7,368 nucleotides of DNA from Flavobacteriales bacterium UBA5081 (GCA_002415785.1 DIAJ01000044.1:99502-106869), one strand, 5' to 3'. Positions 1 through 7,246 are shown, counted from the stretch's first letter. Numbers and translations: made by a program. The notes: a model not told the origin generated them from the letters alone.

Positions 1-50
1 CCATTTAGGAGCGGAAGACTTAAATTAGGGAACAGACCTAGATTTTTTTG

Positions 51-95
51 TTTACTTTTTTCTCCCGATTGCTATCGGGAATGGAAAAAAGTAAA
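51..95. repeat. Long imperfect palindrome (hairpin) upstream of the reductase gene
   Basis: An outer 12-bp perfect stem pairs 51-62 with 84-95 (TTTACTTTTTTC against GAAAAAAGTAAA). An inner 7-bp stem pairs 63-69 with 74-80 (TCCCGAT against ATCGGGA) around the loop TGCT. The only interruption is a 3-base bulge at 81-83. No T-run follows the hairpin on either strand (a T-run precedes it at 43-49), so it does not look like a standard intrinsic terminator. The A/T arm plus GC core resembles the small palindromes scattered between genes in many Bacteroidota genomes, but that link is an inference from memory. It could also be a 3' processing or stability hairpin of an upstream transcript. Confidence 0.65.
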
Positions 96-197
96 GACAG
101 AGTTTTGAAAACGAAATAGTTATTTATTTAGTAATCAATTTAGGTAAATAAACAGATATTCATATTAGATAATTCAAGCTATTCTATAAAGCAAACG

Positions 198-205
198 TAA
201 TTTTG
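198..205 (+). promoter_or_regulatory. Candidate Bacteroidota -7 box (TAATTTTG)
   Basis: TAATTTTG matches the Bacteroidota sigma-ABfr -7 consensus TAnnTTTG exactly and ends 20 bases before the ATG of the reductase gene, which would give a short leader of about 10-15 nt. No good TTTG -33 element lies at the expected spacing; the nearest partial match is TTCA at 173-176. AT-rich DNA produces such octamers by chance, so this is only a candidate. Confidence 0.35.
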
Positions 206-225
206 AACGCAGAAAAAAATCACTT

Positions 226-1254
226 ATGAGTACACATTTTCACCGATTAAAGGTTGACCAAATAATTAAAGAAACACCTAAAACGGTTTCTATCGTTTTT
301 GAAGTACCTGAAAGTTTAAAAGCTGATTTTAAATTTGAAGCAGGACAGTATTTAACGCTTAAAACAACTATTGAAGGTGAAGAAGTAAGACGCTCATACT
401 CGATTAGTTCTTATGGAAATGAAAAGTTAAAAGTTTCTTCAAAAATGATTGATGGTGGTAAAATGTCTACCTATCTTTTTAATGAGCTTTCTGTTGGTGA
501 TGAGCTTGACGTAATGCCGCCAATGGGAAACTTTACACTAGAAGAAACCAATAAACCATTAGTACTTTTTGCTGCCGGAAGTGGAATTACCCCCATTATG
601 TCGATTCTTAAAAAAGCATTGAGCGAAGGAAGCGAGTCTGTTTATCTGTATTATGGTAACAGAAATGCTGAAGAAATTATCTTCAATAAAGAATTAGAAG
701 AACTTAAAACTCAATACAGTGGTAAACTGTTAATTCAGCATTTTTTAAGCAGCAATGGCGAGCGTTTAGATACTGAACGTACAAAAAGCATCGTAGCGGG
801 ATTGCAGGAATTAAAAAGTAAAGCAGACTATTTTATTTGTGGGCCGACCGGAATGATTGAGGCGGTAAAAGAAGGACTAGAGAAAAGTGGTATTGAGAAA
901 TCACAAATCAATATTGAATACTTTGCTTCACCTAAGCAAGAAAAAAATAATACTGAAGAAGTTCTTTCGGGAGACTTGAGTGACATAACGGTTGTTATTG
1001 ACGATGAAGAGCACAACTTAACACTTGATGCAGGTGAAACGATTTTAGAGGGCGCGGAAAGAATAGGAGTAGACCCACCTTTTTCTTGTCAATCGGGTGT
1101 TTGCACCACTTGCAAAGCAAAACTGCTTCGAGGAGAAGTTGAAATGGAGAACAACTTCGGTTTAGGAGAAGATGAAATAGCAGACGGCTATGTGTTGACC
1201 TGCATTGGTAAACCCAAGACAGCCGGCGTAAAAATTAGCTGGGATGAAGTGTAG
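226..1254 (+). CDS. PaaE-like flavin/2Fe-2S NAD(P)H oxidoreductase (ferredoxin-NADP reductase family)
   Basis: A 342-residue cytoplasmic electron-transfer protein with three domains in order. The FAD-binding beta-barrel (about 1-105) carries the flavin motif RSYS at 56-59 and GGKMSTYL at 77-84. The NAD(P)-binding domain (about 110-235) carries AAGSGITP at 116-123 and CGPTGM at 205-210. The C-terminal plant-type [2Fe-2S] ferredoxin domain (about 253-342) has cluster ligands Cys288, Cys293, Cys296 and Cys326 in the usual CX4CX2C...C pattern, all present. An acidic, polar linker (about 236-252) joins the last two domains. This order (FAD, NAD, ferredoxin) and length are those of PaaE/PaaK, the reductase that passes electrons from NADPH to phenylacetyl-CoA epoxidase. 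No paaABCD genes are in the window, so the redox partner is unknown and the symbol is withheld. The ATG at 226 fits the FAD-domain start; no Shine-Dalgarno sequence is visible. It converges with the following gene across a hairpin. Confidence 0.93.
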   Translation: MSTHFHRLKVDQIIKETPKTVSIVFEVPESLKADFKFEAGQYLTLKTTIEGEEVRRSYSISSYGNEKLKVSSKMIDGGKMSTYLFNELSVGDELDVMPPMGNFTLEETNKPLVLFAAGSGITPIMSILKKALSEGSESVYLYYGNRNAEEIIFNKELEELKTQYSGKLLIQHFLSSNGERLDTERTKSIVAGLQELKSKADYFICGPTGMIEAVKEGLEKSGIEKSQINIEYFASPKQEKNNTEEVLSGDLSDITVVIDDEEHNLTLDAGETILEGAERIGVDPPFSCQSGVCTTCKAKLLRGEVEMENNFGLGEDEIADGYVLTCIGKPKTAGVKISWDEV

Positions 1255-1274
1255 CGAGAAAATATTCTCGCTAC
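1251..1274. terminator. Hairpin between convergent genes, containing the reductase stop codon
   Basis: GTAGCGAGAA (1251-1260) pairs perfectly over 10 bp with TTCTCGCTAC (1265-1274) around the loop AATA. The TAG stop codon (1252-1254) of the plus-strand reductase gene lies inside the left arm, and the minus-strand neighbour stops 4 bases beyond the right arm. A pyrimidine- and T-rich stretch follows on the plus side only after about 10 bases, and the minus side has none. It is therefore probably a shared terminator or a 3'-end stabilising hairpin rather than a classical one with an adjacent U-tract. Confidence 0.55.
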
Positions 1275-1278
1275 TTCA

Positions 1279-1515
1279 CTAAGCTTCTTTTTCTTTTTTT
1301 GATTTTCTCTTTTTCTTTTTGTCGTCTACAAATGTATCGTCGATTACTTCACCTAAAACTTTAACCTCTTTGGTGCGCTCAAAGTTTTTCTTAGCAAGCA
1401 TCATCTCTTCGTAGGTGTCTCTTCTTACTTTTATTCCGTTTTTAGCACCTTGATTTTTTACTTCAAGGTAAAATCCGTCTTTTAATTTCTTAGGTTTTGT
1501 TGATGGTCTTCCCAT
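1279..1515 (-). CDS. Small lysine-rich conserved-type protein of unknown function
   Basis: A 78-residue, very basic protein (19 Lys and 5 Arg against 14 Asp/Glu). Its N-terminus, MGRPSTKPKKLK, has a GRP core next to basic residues, weakly like an AT-hook. A middle region (about 13-58) looks foldable, with the DGFYLEV and GIKVRR segments followed by a probable helix (34-48). The tail (about 64-78) is almost all Lys/Arg/Glu/Asp and probably disordered. There is no signal peptide, membrane segment or cysteine. It starts 13 bases after the mtaB stop on the same strand, so it is very likely cotranscribed with it; the leader is AT-rich without a Shine-Dalgarno sequence. I recognise no named family. 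Its composition suggests nucleic-acid or ribosome contact, which is inference only. Dense packing with mtaB and a sensible, non-repetitive middle region argue that it is a real gene. Confidence 0.8.
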   Translation of the reverse strand: MGRPSTKPKKLKDGFYLEVKNQGAKNGIKVRRDTYEEMMLAKKNFERTKEVKVLGEVIDDTFVDDKKKKRKSKKEKEA

Positions 1516-1528
1516 AATATATTTTTGT

Positions 1529-2863
1529 TTAAGCGCTCATTTCGTGCGCAAATTCGTCAACTAAAATCTCGACATTCACTGTCCCATCAGTATTAACCGA
1601 TAAAGGGACAACTTGTTTAATGGTGTTTACCCACTCAGGATTGTAAGTTGACTTTACTTTTATATAGTTTTCGGTGAAACCAAACATTTCACCATTGTTT
1701 TCCTGTGCTTCAAATAACACAGAAAATGTTTTATTTAACTGTTGCTCGTAAAAATATCTTTTTTTCTTTTCAGATAATATTTGAAGCATTTTACTTCGTT
1801 CTCTTCTTTCTTCCATAGGTACCACATCGCTTTTGCGAATAGCTACCGTATTATTTCTTTCAGAGTAAGTAAAAACGTGAAGGTAAGAAACATTTAATTC
1901 ATTTAAGAATTGATAGGTTTCTAAAAAGTGTTCTTTGCTTTCGCCGGGATAACCCACGATTACATCAACCCCAATGCATGCCTGTGGCATCAAACTCTTA
2001 ATCTTGTTAACACGATCTACGTACAGTTCGCGATTATACCTGCGGCGCATTCCTCTTAAAATTTCATTTGAACCAGATTGAAGTGGAATGTGAAAGTGTG
2101 GTACAAAACGCTTTGACTGCTGTACAAATTCTATTATTTCATTGCTTAGTAAATTGGGCTCAATTGAAGATATTCTGAAGCGCTCAATTCCTTTAACTTC
2201 ATCTAGCGCTTTCACTAAATCGAAGAAATTCTCATCGTTTCCCTTGCCAAAATCACCAATATTCACACCTGTCAGCACAATTTCTTTTACCTTAGTTTGC
2301 GCTACCTCTTTGGCAACTTTCAGCGTTTCCGCAACTGAATTGCTTCTACTTCTTCCTCTAGCTAGAGGAATCGTGCAAAATGAACAAAAATAATCGCAGC
2401 CATCTTGAACTTTTAAAAAGGATCTAGTTCGATCTCCATAAGAAAAAGAAGGTACGAATTCTTTTACCTCTTTGATCGCAGAAGCAAGTACCTTAGGTTC
2501 GGCAAATCGTTCTATTTCCCATTGGCGAACATGCTCTAGTAAATTAAACTTCTCAGAAGCGCCTAATACCATATTAACACCATTAATACGGGCAATTTCT
2601 TCCGGTTTCAGCTGAGCGTAACAACCAATAACGGCAATAAAAGAATCTTCTGAAAGGTTTCTAGCCTGTTTTACAATTTGTCGGCACTTCTTATCGGCAT
2701 TTTCTGTCACCGAACAAGTGTTAATCACAACCACATCCGCACCTTCTTTAAAGTCAATTCGTGCATAACCTTCCTCTTCAAAAAGCCTCGCAAGACCTGA
2801 TGTTTCTGAAAAGTTTAGCTTACAACCTAAGGTGTAAAATGAAATGGTGCGACTATGCCTCAT
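1529..2863 (-). CDS. mtaB: tRNA (N6-L-threonylcarbamoyladenosine(37)-C2)-methylthiotransferase MtaB
   Basis: A radical-SAM enzyme that adds a methylthio group to t6A at position 37 of ANN-decoding tRNAs, giving ms2t6A. Numbered from the start chosen here (444 residues): the N-terminal methylthiotransferase domain (about 5-105) has cluster cysteines Cys14 (TLGCKLN), Cys50 (NTCSVTE) and Cys81 (IGCYAQ). The radical-SAM domain (about 145-370) has Cys156, Cys160 and Cys163 in CX3CX2C (GCDYFCSFC), then SSIEP and HIPLQSGS. The C-terminus (about 376-440) is where the TRAM RNA-binding domain lies. TLGCKLN separates it from RimO and MiaB. The reading frame has an in-frame ATG at 2884 that would add seven residues (MLSFAVL); I prefer 2863 because family members begin a few residues before the FYTLGC strand. 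TAAGTTTA at 2886-2893 could be a weak -7 box. A 13-base gap leads into the small basic protein gene. Confidence 0.93.
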   Translation of the reverse strand: MRHSRTISFYTLGCKLNFSETSGLARLFEEEGYARIDFKEGADVVVINTCSVTENADKKCRQIVKQARNLSEDSFIAVIGCYAQLKPEEIARINGVNMVLGASEKFNLLEHVRQWEIERFAEPKVLASAIKEVKEFVPSFSYGDRTRSFLKVQDGCDYFCSFCTIPLARGRSRSNSVAETLKVAKEVAQTKVKEIVLTGVNIGDFGKGNDENFFDLVKALDEVKGIERFRISSIEPNLLSNEIIEFVQQSKRFVPHFHIPLQSGSNEILRGMRRRYNRELYVDRVNKIKSLMPQACIGVDVIVGYPGESKEHFLETYQFLNELNVSYLHVFTYSERNNTVAIRKSDVVPMEERRERSKMLQILSEKKKRYFYEQQLNKTFSVLFEAQENNGEMFGFTENYIKVKSTYNPEWVNTIKQVVPLSVNTDGTVNVEILVDEFAHEMSA

Positions 2864-2950
2864 AAGGACTGCGAAACTAAGCATTTAAACTTAAAAAGTC
2901 AAGTTCGCTTAATAAGGTGTTAAATCATTGATAGTTGTACTTAAACTGAC

Positions 2951-5359
2951 TTAAAAATCATCATCGTTAAAATCTCCTCCACCTTTAGCTGGACCTCTAT
3001 CTTTTTTACGATTGATTCTATAAGTAAAAGTTACTAAAAACTGTCTTACTCTCCACTGAAACTCAGATTCACTGTAAAGGTTTTCAGTGTCTGTTATCGA
3101 GCGGTATTTTCTACTATTTAGCAAGTCTCTTACACTTGCTACAACAGTACCTTTGCCCTTTAATACATCTTTCGATACTGATAAGTCGATGAAGTAAATT
3201 GATTTTACACGACCTTGATTGGTTTTCCTTGGTGCCCTGTAATTAATTGCCGTCTGGAAATTATATTCCGGTAAAATTTCAGACTTATACACCAAGCGAG
3301 AGTTCCATGTGTAAACGTCGTTGTTTAGCTCAACTCCTTCATAACTTCCTTCACTTATTGAGCGATAGAAGTTAAAGTTACCATTTAAACTGTTCTTTTT
3401 ATTGAAATTATAACTTCCATTGAACTCAAAACCAAAATTGTTTTCAACCGATAAATTCACCGGTAAACGGTATGTAATGCCCTGGTTATCGGTAGTGGTT
3501 ATACGATCAATTACTCCATCTCTGTAGCGATAATAAACGCTTGAAAACAAAGAACCTTTTTCAAAATATTTCAAATAACCTAACTCATAAGAATCGGTAT
3601 ATTCCGGCTGTAATTCGGGATTTCCTCTCCATAAATTACGTTGATCACTAAAGTTAGAAAAAGGAAGCAAAGCTCTAAATCGAGGACGATTAATTCTTCG
3701 GCTGTAGCTCAACTGTAAGTCATCACCATTCTCTAAACGATAAGTAAAGTGTGCCGAAGGGAAGAAATTTAAATATTCCCATTTATTTTTTTCATCTGTT
3801 TTTTTAAGTTCAGTTCTTATATCAGAATACTCTGCTCTTACACCCAATTGATATGAAAAGTTTTTGATTTTATTACCAAACATGGCGTAATAGGCGAAGA
3901 TATCTTCGTTAAATACAAAGTCGTTATTAAAACGTTCAATTGTAGAGAAGTCAGATGCTCCCGGTTGTTTTTCTTGAACAATAAAGTCATTTTCAACTGT
4001 TCTTAGAGTTGTTCTAAAACCCGTTTCAAATCGTCCGTCTTTACTTATAGGGTGAACATAATCTCCTTGTATTAAATATGTTCTATTTGCTTCTAAATTA
4101 CTTGTTTCTTGAAGCAATGTTTCATTTCTTGTAAAGTTTCTTTCAACTATATCTGACTCCTCCAAATCGCTGCGTTCACTCCATTGCAAGTCAAAGGTTA
4201 GTTTTTGATCTTCTTTATCAAAAGTTTTTGTGTAATTGATTGAAGTCTCAAAGTTCTCACCATCTTCCGCTTCAGTATCTTTTCGGTCTACTCTTTGGAA
4301 CAGCTCACCATTGGAATATAAATCACGATAAGAAAGTTCACTGATATTCTCCTCATCAGAACGACGATAAAAACCGGCTACTGTGATTGTATTTTTATCG
4401 TTAATAAACCAATCAGAACCCACTCTAATATTATGAGAAATACCACCGCGAACACGATCTCGATCGCTTTCATAGAGATATGAAGTATCTTGGTTAGAAA
4501 ACTCTTGATTATTGTATCCACCTCCCGGCGAACGATCGTAAGCAGTTCCCGCAGAAGTGAAAAAATTAAACTTCTTTGATCGAAAATTTAAATTAAATGA
4601 ACCTCTAAAATTTTCAGGGTAACCGGCTACTGCTTCAACACTCCCATTTATTCCTTTTTGCTTGTCTTTTTTAAGAATAATGTTAATGATTCCAACTTCT
4701 CCTTCAGCATCATATCGCGAAGAAGGGTTAGTGATCACTTCTACACTTTCAATCATATTTCCTTGAAACTGCCGTAGTGCTTCACCTACACTACCTGCCG
4801 TAATAGTTGAGGGCTTACCATCGATTAATACACGAACGTTTTCACTTCCCCTCAAGCTAACATTTCCATCAACATCTACTTGAACAGATGGCAGATTGTC
4901 TAATATGTCTGCAGCATTAGAACCGGCATTTGACAAGTCTTTATTTACATTAAATACCCTTTTATCGAGTTTTAACTCCATTTGACTTCTCTCAGCTACA
5001 ATTTCAACTTCATCGAGCAATTTACTATCCTCTTGCATTTGGATTTTACCCATTTTTACTTCACTTTCTTTAACAGAAATGCCACCAATTGTTTTTGGCT
5101 TATAGGATAGGAAAGTAAGTTTTAAATAATAATCTGATTGAGGTAGAGCAATGGAGAACTTTCCATTCATATCAGTTGCTACACCAGTGTAAAGAGAAGA
5201 GTCTGCTTTTTTGTAAACAGCAACATTGGCAAAAGAAATTGCATTTCCACTTTGGTCAACCACCTTTCCGCTAATTCCTGACTTTCCATTAGCAGGGTTT
5301 TGAGAATAGCCTATTGTAAATAAAAAGGATAAAATTAATAGAGATATCAGTTTTTGCAT
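2951..5359 (-). CDS. Outer membrane beta-barrel protein, TonB-dependent-receptor-like, with carboxypeptidase-regulatory-like domain
   Basis: An 802-residue outer-membrane protein. A signal peptide (about 1-19: basic start, LISLLILSFLF core, cleavage near YS-Q) is followed by a carboxypeptidase-regulatory-like beta-sandwich (about 28-105; GKVVDQSG, GKFSIALP). A TonB-type plug follows (about 113-232), with VSLRGSENVRVLIDGKP at 167-183 and the IESVEVITNPSSRYDAEGE region at 203-221. The rest is a long beta-barrel of alternating aromatic and polar strands (about 238-782), matching the outer-membrane beta-barrel family (OMP_b-brl_3 type) common in Bacteroidota. After the last strand (TFTYRIN) a 20-residue polar Gly/Asp/Lys tail ends in DDDF. 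Length is normal for this family and I see no frameshift. The ligand cannot be read from the sequence; there is no SusD partner, so it is not a classical SusCD glycan system. The gene starts 20 bases after the universal stress protein gene and probably shares its transcript. There is no Shine-Dalgarno sequence. Confidence 0.9.
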   Translation of the reverse strand: MQKLISLLILSFLFTIGYSQNPANGKSGISGKVVDQSGNAISFANVAVYKKADSSLYTGVATDMNGKFSIALPQSDYYLKLTFLSYKPKTIGGISVKESEVKMGKIQMQEDSKLLDEVEIVAERSQMELKLDKRVFNVNKDLSNAGSNAADILDNLPSVQVDVDGNVSLRGSENVRVLIDGKPSTITAGSVGEALRQFQGNMIESVEVITNPSSRYDAEGEVGIINIILKKDKQKGINGSVEAVAGYPENFRGSFNLNFRSKKFNFFTSAGTAYDRSPGGGYNNQEFSNQDTSYLYESDRDRVRGGISHNIRVGSDWFINDKNTITVAGFYRRSDEENISELSYRDLYSNGELFQRVDRKDTEAEDGENFETSINYTKTFDKEDQKLTFDLQWSERSDLEESDIVERNFTRNETLLQETSNLEANRTYLIQGDYVHPISKDGRFETGFRTTLRTVENDFIVQEKQPGASDFSTIERFNNDFVFNEDIFAYYAMFGNKIKNFSYQLGVRAEYSDIRTELKKTDEKNKWEYLNFFPSAHFTYRLENGDDLQLSYSRRINRPRFRALLPFSNFSDQRNLWRGNPELQPEYTDSYELGYLKYFEKGSLFSSVYYRYRDGVIDRITTTDNQGITYRLPVNLSVENNFGFEFNGSYNFNKKNSLNGNFNFYRSISEGSYEGVELNNDVYTWNSRLVYKSEILPEYNFQTAINYRAPRKTNQGRVKSIYFIDLSVSKDVLKGKGTVVASVRDLLNSRKYRSITDTENLYSESEFQWRVRQFLVTFTYRINRKKDRGPAKGGGDFNDDDF

Positions 5360-5379
5360 AGGTAATTGATATGAATATG

Positions 5380-5820
5380 TTATTTTTCAGGAATTAAATA
5401 AACTGGGATAGATACTTTTTCTAATATGTCCTCGGTTACGCTTCCTACGAATGTAGAATACAATATTCCGTGATGTTTGTTCCCTAAAACCAATAAATCT
5501 ATCTTGAGCTTTTGAATTTCCTCAATAATTGACTCTACCGTTGGCCCTTGAATCATCAGCCCTTCTGTATTAACATTTTCTTGCTTTAGCCTTTGAGAAT
5601 AAGACTGGATTCTTTTGTGATCTTCTTTTAAGTCTTCAGCAAGTAAATCCCGGATGTATTGTGGACCAACTTGGTAGCCTACAAAGTCTGGTTCCGGAGC
5701 AGCTATATGAATCAACCAACATTTAGCATTAAATGCCAAAGCTAAGCGAGCAGCTTCTTCAACTAAACGATTGCTCATTTCTTCATCGTTTAATTCTAAG
5801 GCAACTAAAATATTTTTCAT
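5380..5820 (-). CDS. Universal stress protein (UspA family), single domain
   Basis: A 146-residue cytoplasmic protein of normal single-Usp-domain length. It begins with the typical first strand (KNILVALEL) and ends with the family's closing strand (IPVYLIPEK). The region LLVLGNKHHGILYSTFVGSV (109-128) corresponds to the ATP-binding motif G-2X-G-9X-G(S/T). Gly113 and Gly126-Ser127 are kept, but the second glycine of the motif is His116, with Gly118 two residues later. The usual Asp after the first strand is Glu9. ATP binding is therefore uncertain; some Usp proteins do not bind ATP. Role by family: stress or growth-arrest signalling, mechanism usually unknown. It sits 20 bases upstream of the outer-membrane barrel gene and 130 bases from the CoA-transferase gene, with a terminator in between, so a promoter should lie close to or inside the terminator region, but I see no clear one. 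Confidence 0.9.
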   Translation of the reverse strand: MKNILVALELNDEEMSNRLVEEAARLALAFNAKCWLIHIAAPEPDFVGYQVGPQYIRDLLAEDLKEDHKRIQSYSQRLKQENVNTEGLMIQGPTVESIIEEIQKLKIDLLVLGNKHHGILYSTFVGSVTEDILEKVSIPVYLIPEK

Positions 5821-5841
5821 GACTATAAAGTTTATCTTGAC

Positions 5842-5878
5842 AAAAAGAAAAGCGCAACTAAATTTAATAGTTGCGCTT
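5842..5878 (-). terminator. Intrinsic terminator of the CoA-transferase gene
   Basis: An 11-bp perfect stem pairs 5850-5860 (AAGCGCAACTA) with 5868-5878 (TAGTTGCGCTT) around a 7-base loop. Read on the minus strand, the stem runs straight into TTTTCTTTTTG, a good U-tract. It lies about 70 bases downstream of the CoA-transferase stop codon and just before the universal stress protein start, so it separates the two transcription units. The plus side has no T-run. Confidence 0.85.
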
Positions 5879-5950
5879 CAAAATTAATGTTTAAGCTTGT
5901 ATTTTAGTGAAATATAATGCCTTTAGCAGAAAATAATAACTTAAAAATAC

Positions 5951-7234
5951 TTAAACCAAAGATCTTTTAAATCGTTCAAAAGCCGCTTTTTCTAATCCTT
6001 CACGATGATTAGGATGCGCAATTGAAATTAATGCTTTAGCTCTTTGGCGTAAATTCTTGCCAAACAAATTCACTACACCATATTCTGTTGCGATGTAGTG
6101 CACATGTGCTCTTGTGGTAGTTACACCGGCACCTTCTTTCAAAAATGGAACAATTTTAGAGTCGCCATTTTTTGTGGTAGAGGGCATTGCGATAATGGCT
6201 TTGCCACCTTGAGACAAAGCAGCACCTCTAATAAAGTCCATTTGACCGCCTACGCCTGAATATTGGTAGCGACCAATGGTGTCTGCACAAACCTGACCAG
6301 TAAAATCAATTTCTATAGCACTATTAATGGCAGTAACTTTAGAGTTCATTGCGATTAAATGAGTTCTATTGGTGTAAGCAGCTTCTTTTAAATGCACAAT
6401 GGGATTGTCATCAATAAAGTCAAATAACTTTTGAGAACCCATTGCAAAACAGCTTACAATCTTTCCGGTTTTCAAATACTTTTGACTGCCGTTAATAACT
6501 CCTGACTCAACTAAGGGCAGAATTCCGTCTGAGAACATTTCTGTGTGAATTCCCAAGTTTTTGTGATTAGTCAACTGTTTTAAAACCACATTAGGAATTC
6601 CGCCAATTCCCATTTGCAAGCAAGCGCCGTCTTCGATCAACTCAGCTACATTTTTACCAATTTTAATTTCGGTATCTGTTGGTTCATGGGCGTGAGCTTC
6701 ATAAAGCGGAGAATTATGTTCAACCGCAGCATCGATTTGGTCAATATGAATTACGCCATCACCATGCGATCGAGGTACATTTGAATTTAGTTGTGCGATT
6801 ACCACTTTTGCAGAACGCAGTGCAGCCATTGCTACATCAATAGATGTTCCTAATGAACAAAATCCGTGCTTATCGGGAGGTGAAACCTGAATCAAAGCTA
6901 CATCAATTGGCATGATGTTGCGCTCAAACAGTAAGTGTACTTCGCTTAAAAAAATAGGAACATAGTCACCTAACCCACTATTAATAGATTTACGAACATT
7001 ACCCGCAACAAAGCAGCTGTTTAATTTAAAAGCTGTGGCATATTTTTCATCAGCATAAGGGGCAATTCCTTCTGTATGTAGGTGAATTATTTCTACATTA
7101 GAAAGCCGTTCAGCTTCATTACACATTGCTTCCACTAAATGGTGAGGTGTCATAGCCGCACCTTGAATAAAAAGTAGATTACCACTATTAATATAGCTCA
7201 TCGCTTCTTTTTCATTTACAATATTTAAGGCCAT
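5951..7234 (-). CDS. Acetyl-CoA hydrolase/CoA-transferase family protein (4-hydroxybutyrate/butyrate-type CoA-transferase)
   Basis: A 427-residue cytoplasmic enzyme that moves CoA between acyl-CoA and a carboxylate (for example acetate, succinate, butyrate or 4-hydroxybutyrate); the true substrate cannot be read here. It has the two-domain layout of the family, with an N-terminal half (about 1-190) and a C-terminal half (about 200-427). Visible motifs are GIHTEMFSDG at 228-237, whose Glu232 is the likely catalytic glutamate that forms the glutamyl-CoA thioester (by analogy with Glu238 of clostridial 4-hydroxybutyrate CoA-transferase); GVGGQMDF at 327-334; and TEYGVVNLFGKNLRQRA at 383-399. Its length matches the roughly 430-440 residue branch, not the roughly 500-residue Cat1/AarC branch. 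The reading frame is open 24 codons further upstream (ATG at 7306), but those residues (MFFQQTDTYHLL...) do not look like the family and would start only about 6 bases from a terminator; ATG 7234 opens directly on the first conserved helix. Confidence 0.9.
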   Translation of the reverse strand: MALNIVNEKEAMSYINSGNLLFIQGAAMTPHHLVEAMCNEAERLSNVEIIHLHTEGIAPYADEKYATAFKLNSCFVAGNVRKSINSGLGDYVPIFLSEVHLLFERNIMPIDVALIQVSPPDKHGFCSLGTSIDVAMAALRSAKVVIAQLNSNVPRSHGDGVIHIDQIDAAVEHNSPLYEAHAHEPTDTEIKIGKNVAELIEDGACLQMGIGGIPNVVLKQLTNHKNLGIHTEMFSDGILPLVESGVINGSQKYLKTGKIVSCFAMGSQKLFDFIDDNPIVHLKEAAYTNRTHLIAMNSKVTAINSAIEIDFTGQVCADTIGRYQYSGVGGQMDFIRGAALSQGGKAIIAMPSTTKNGDSKIVPFLKEGAGVTTTRAHVHYIATEYGVVNLFGKNLRQRAKALISIAHPNHREGLEKAAFERFKRSLV

Positions 7235-7246
7235 AAGAATTTTTTT

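Noticed and set aside
1..108. Open frame 1 (to TGA at 106-108) and the short frame-2 end (TAG at 26-28) as the tail of an upstream gene
   Set aside because: The frame-1 reading runs through the palindrome and gives a low-complexity, Lys/Phe-rich peptide. The frame-2 remnant is nine codons long and too short to support. Neither can be assigned without upstream sequence.
828..1016. 62-codon minus-strand open frame
   Set aside because: It lies wholly inside the reductase gene, opposite its linker and ferredoxin domain, and its Ser-rich translation has no motif; it is a shadow of the real frame.
1290..1330. Polypyrimidine/polypurine tract as a possible regulatory or slippage element
   Set aside because: It is explained by the Lys/Glu codons at the C-terminus of the small basic protein.
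2142..2393. 83-codon plus-strand open frame
   Set aside because: It is antisense to the radical-SAM domain of mtaB, with low-complexity Ser/Leu/Pro content; a shadow frame.
2896..2953. Imperfect inverted repeat (AAGTCAAGTT against AAACTGACTT) around the gap between the barrel gene and mtaB
   Set aside because: The arms need a bulge, the loop is about 38 bases and no U-tract follows; too weak to call a terminator.
2951..5359. SusC-type glycan-uptake receptor
   Set aside because: No SusD partner or glycan-degrading genes are nearby, and the protein is shorter (802 residues) than typical SusC proteins (about 1000); the plug and barrel fit the OMP_b-brl_3-type family better.
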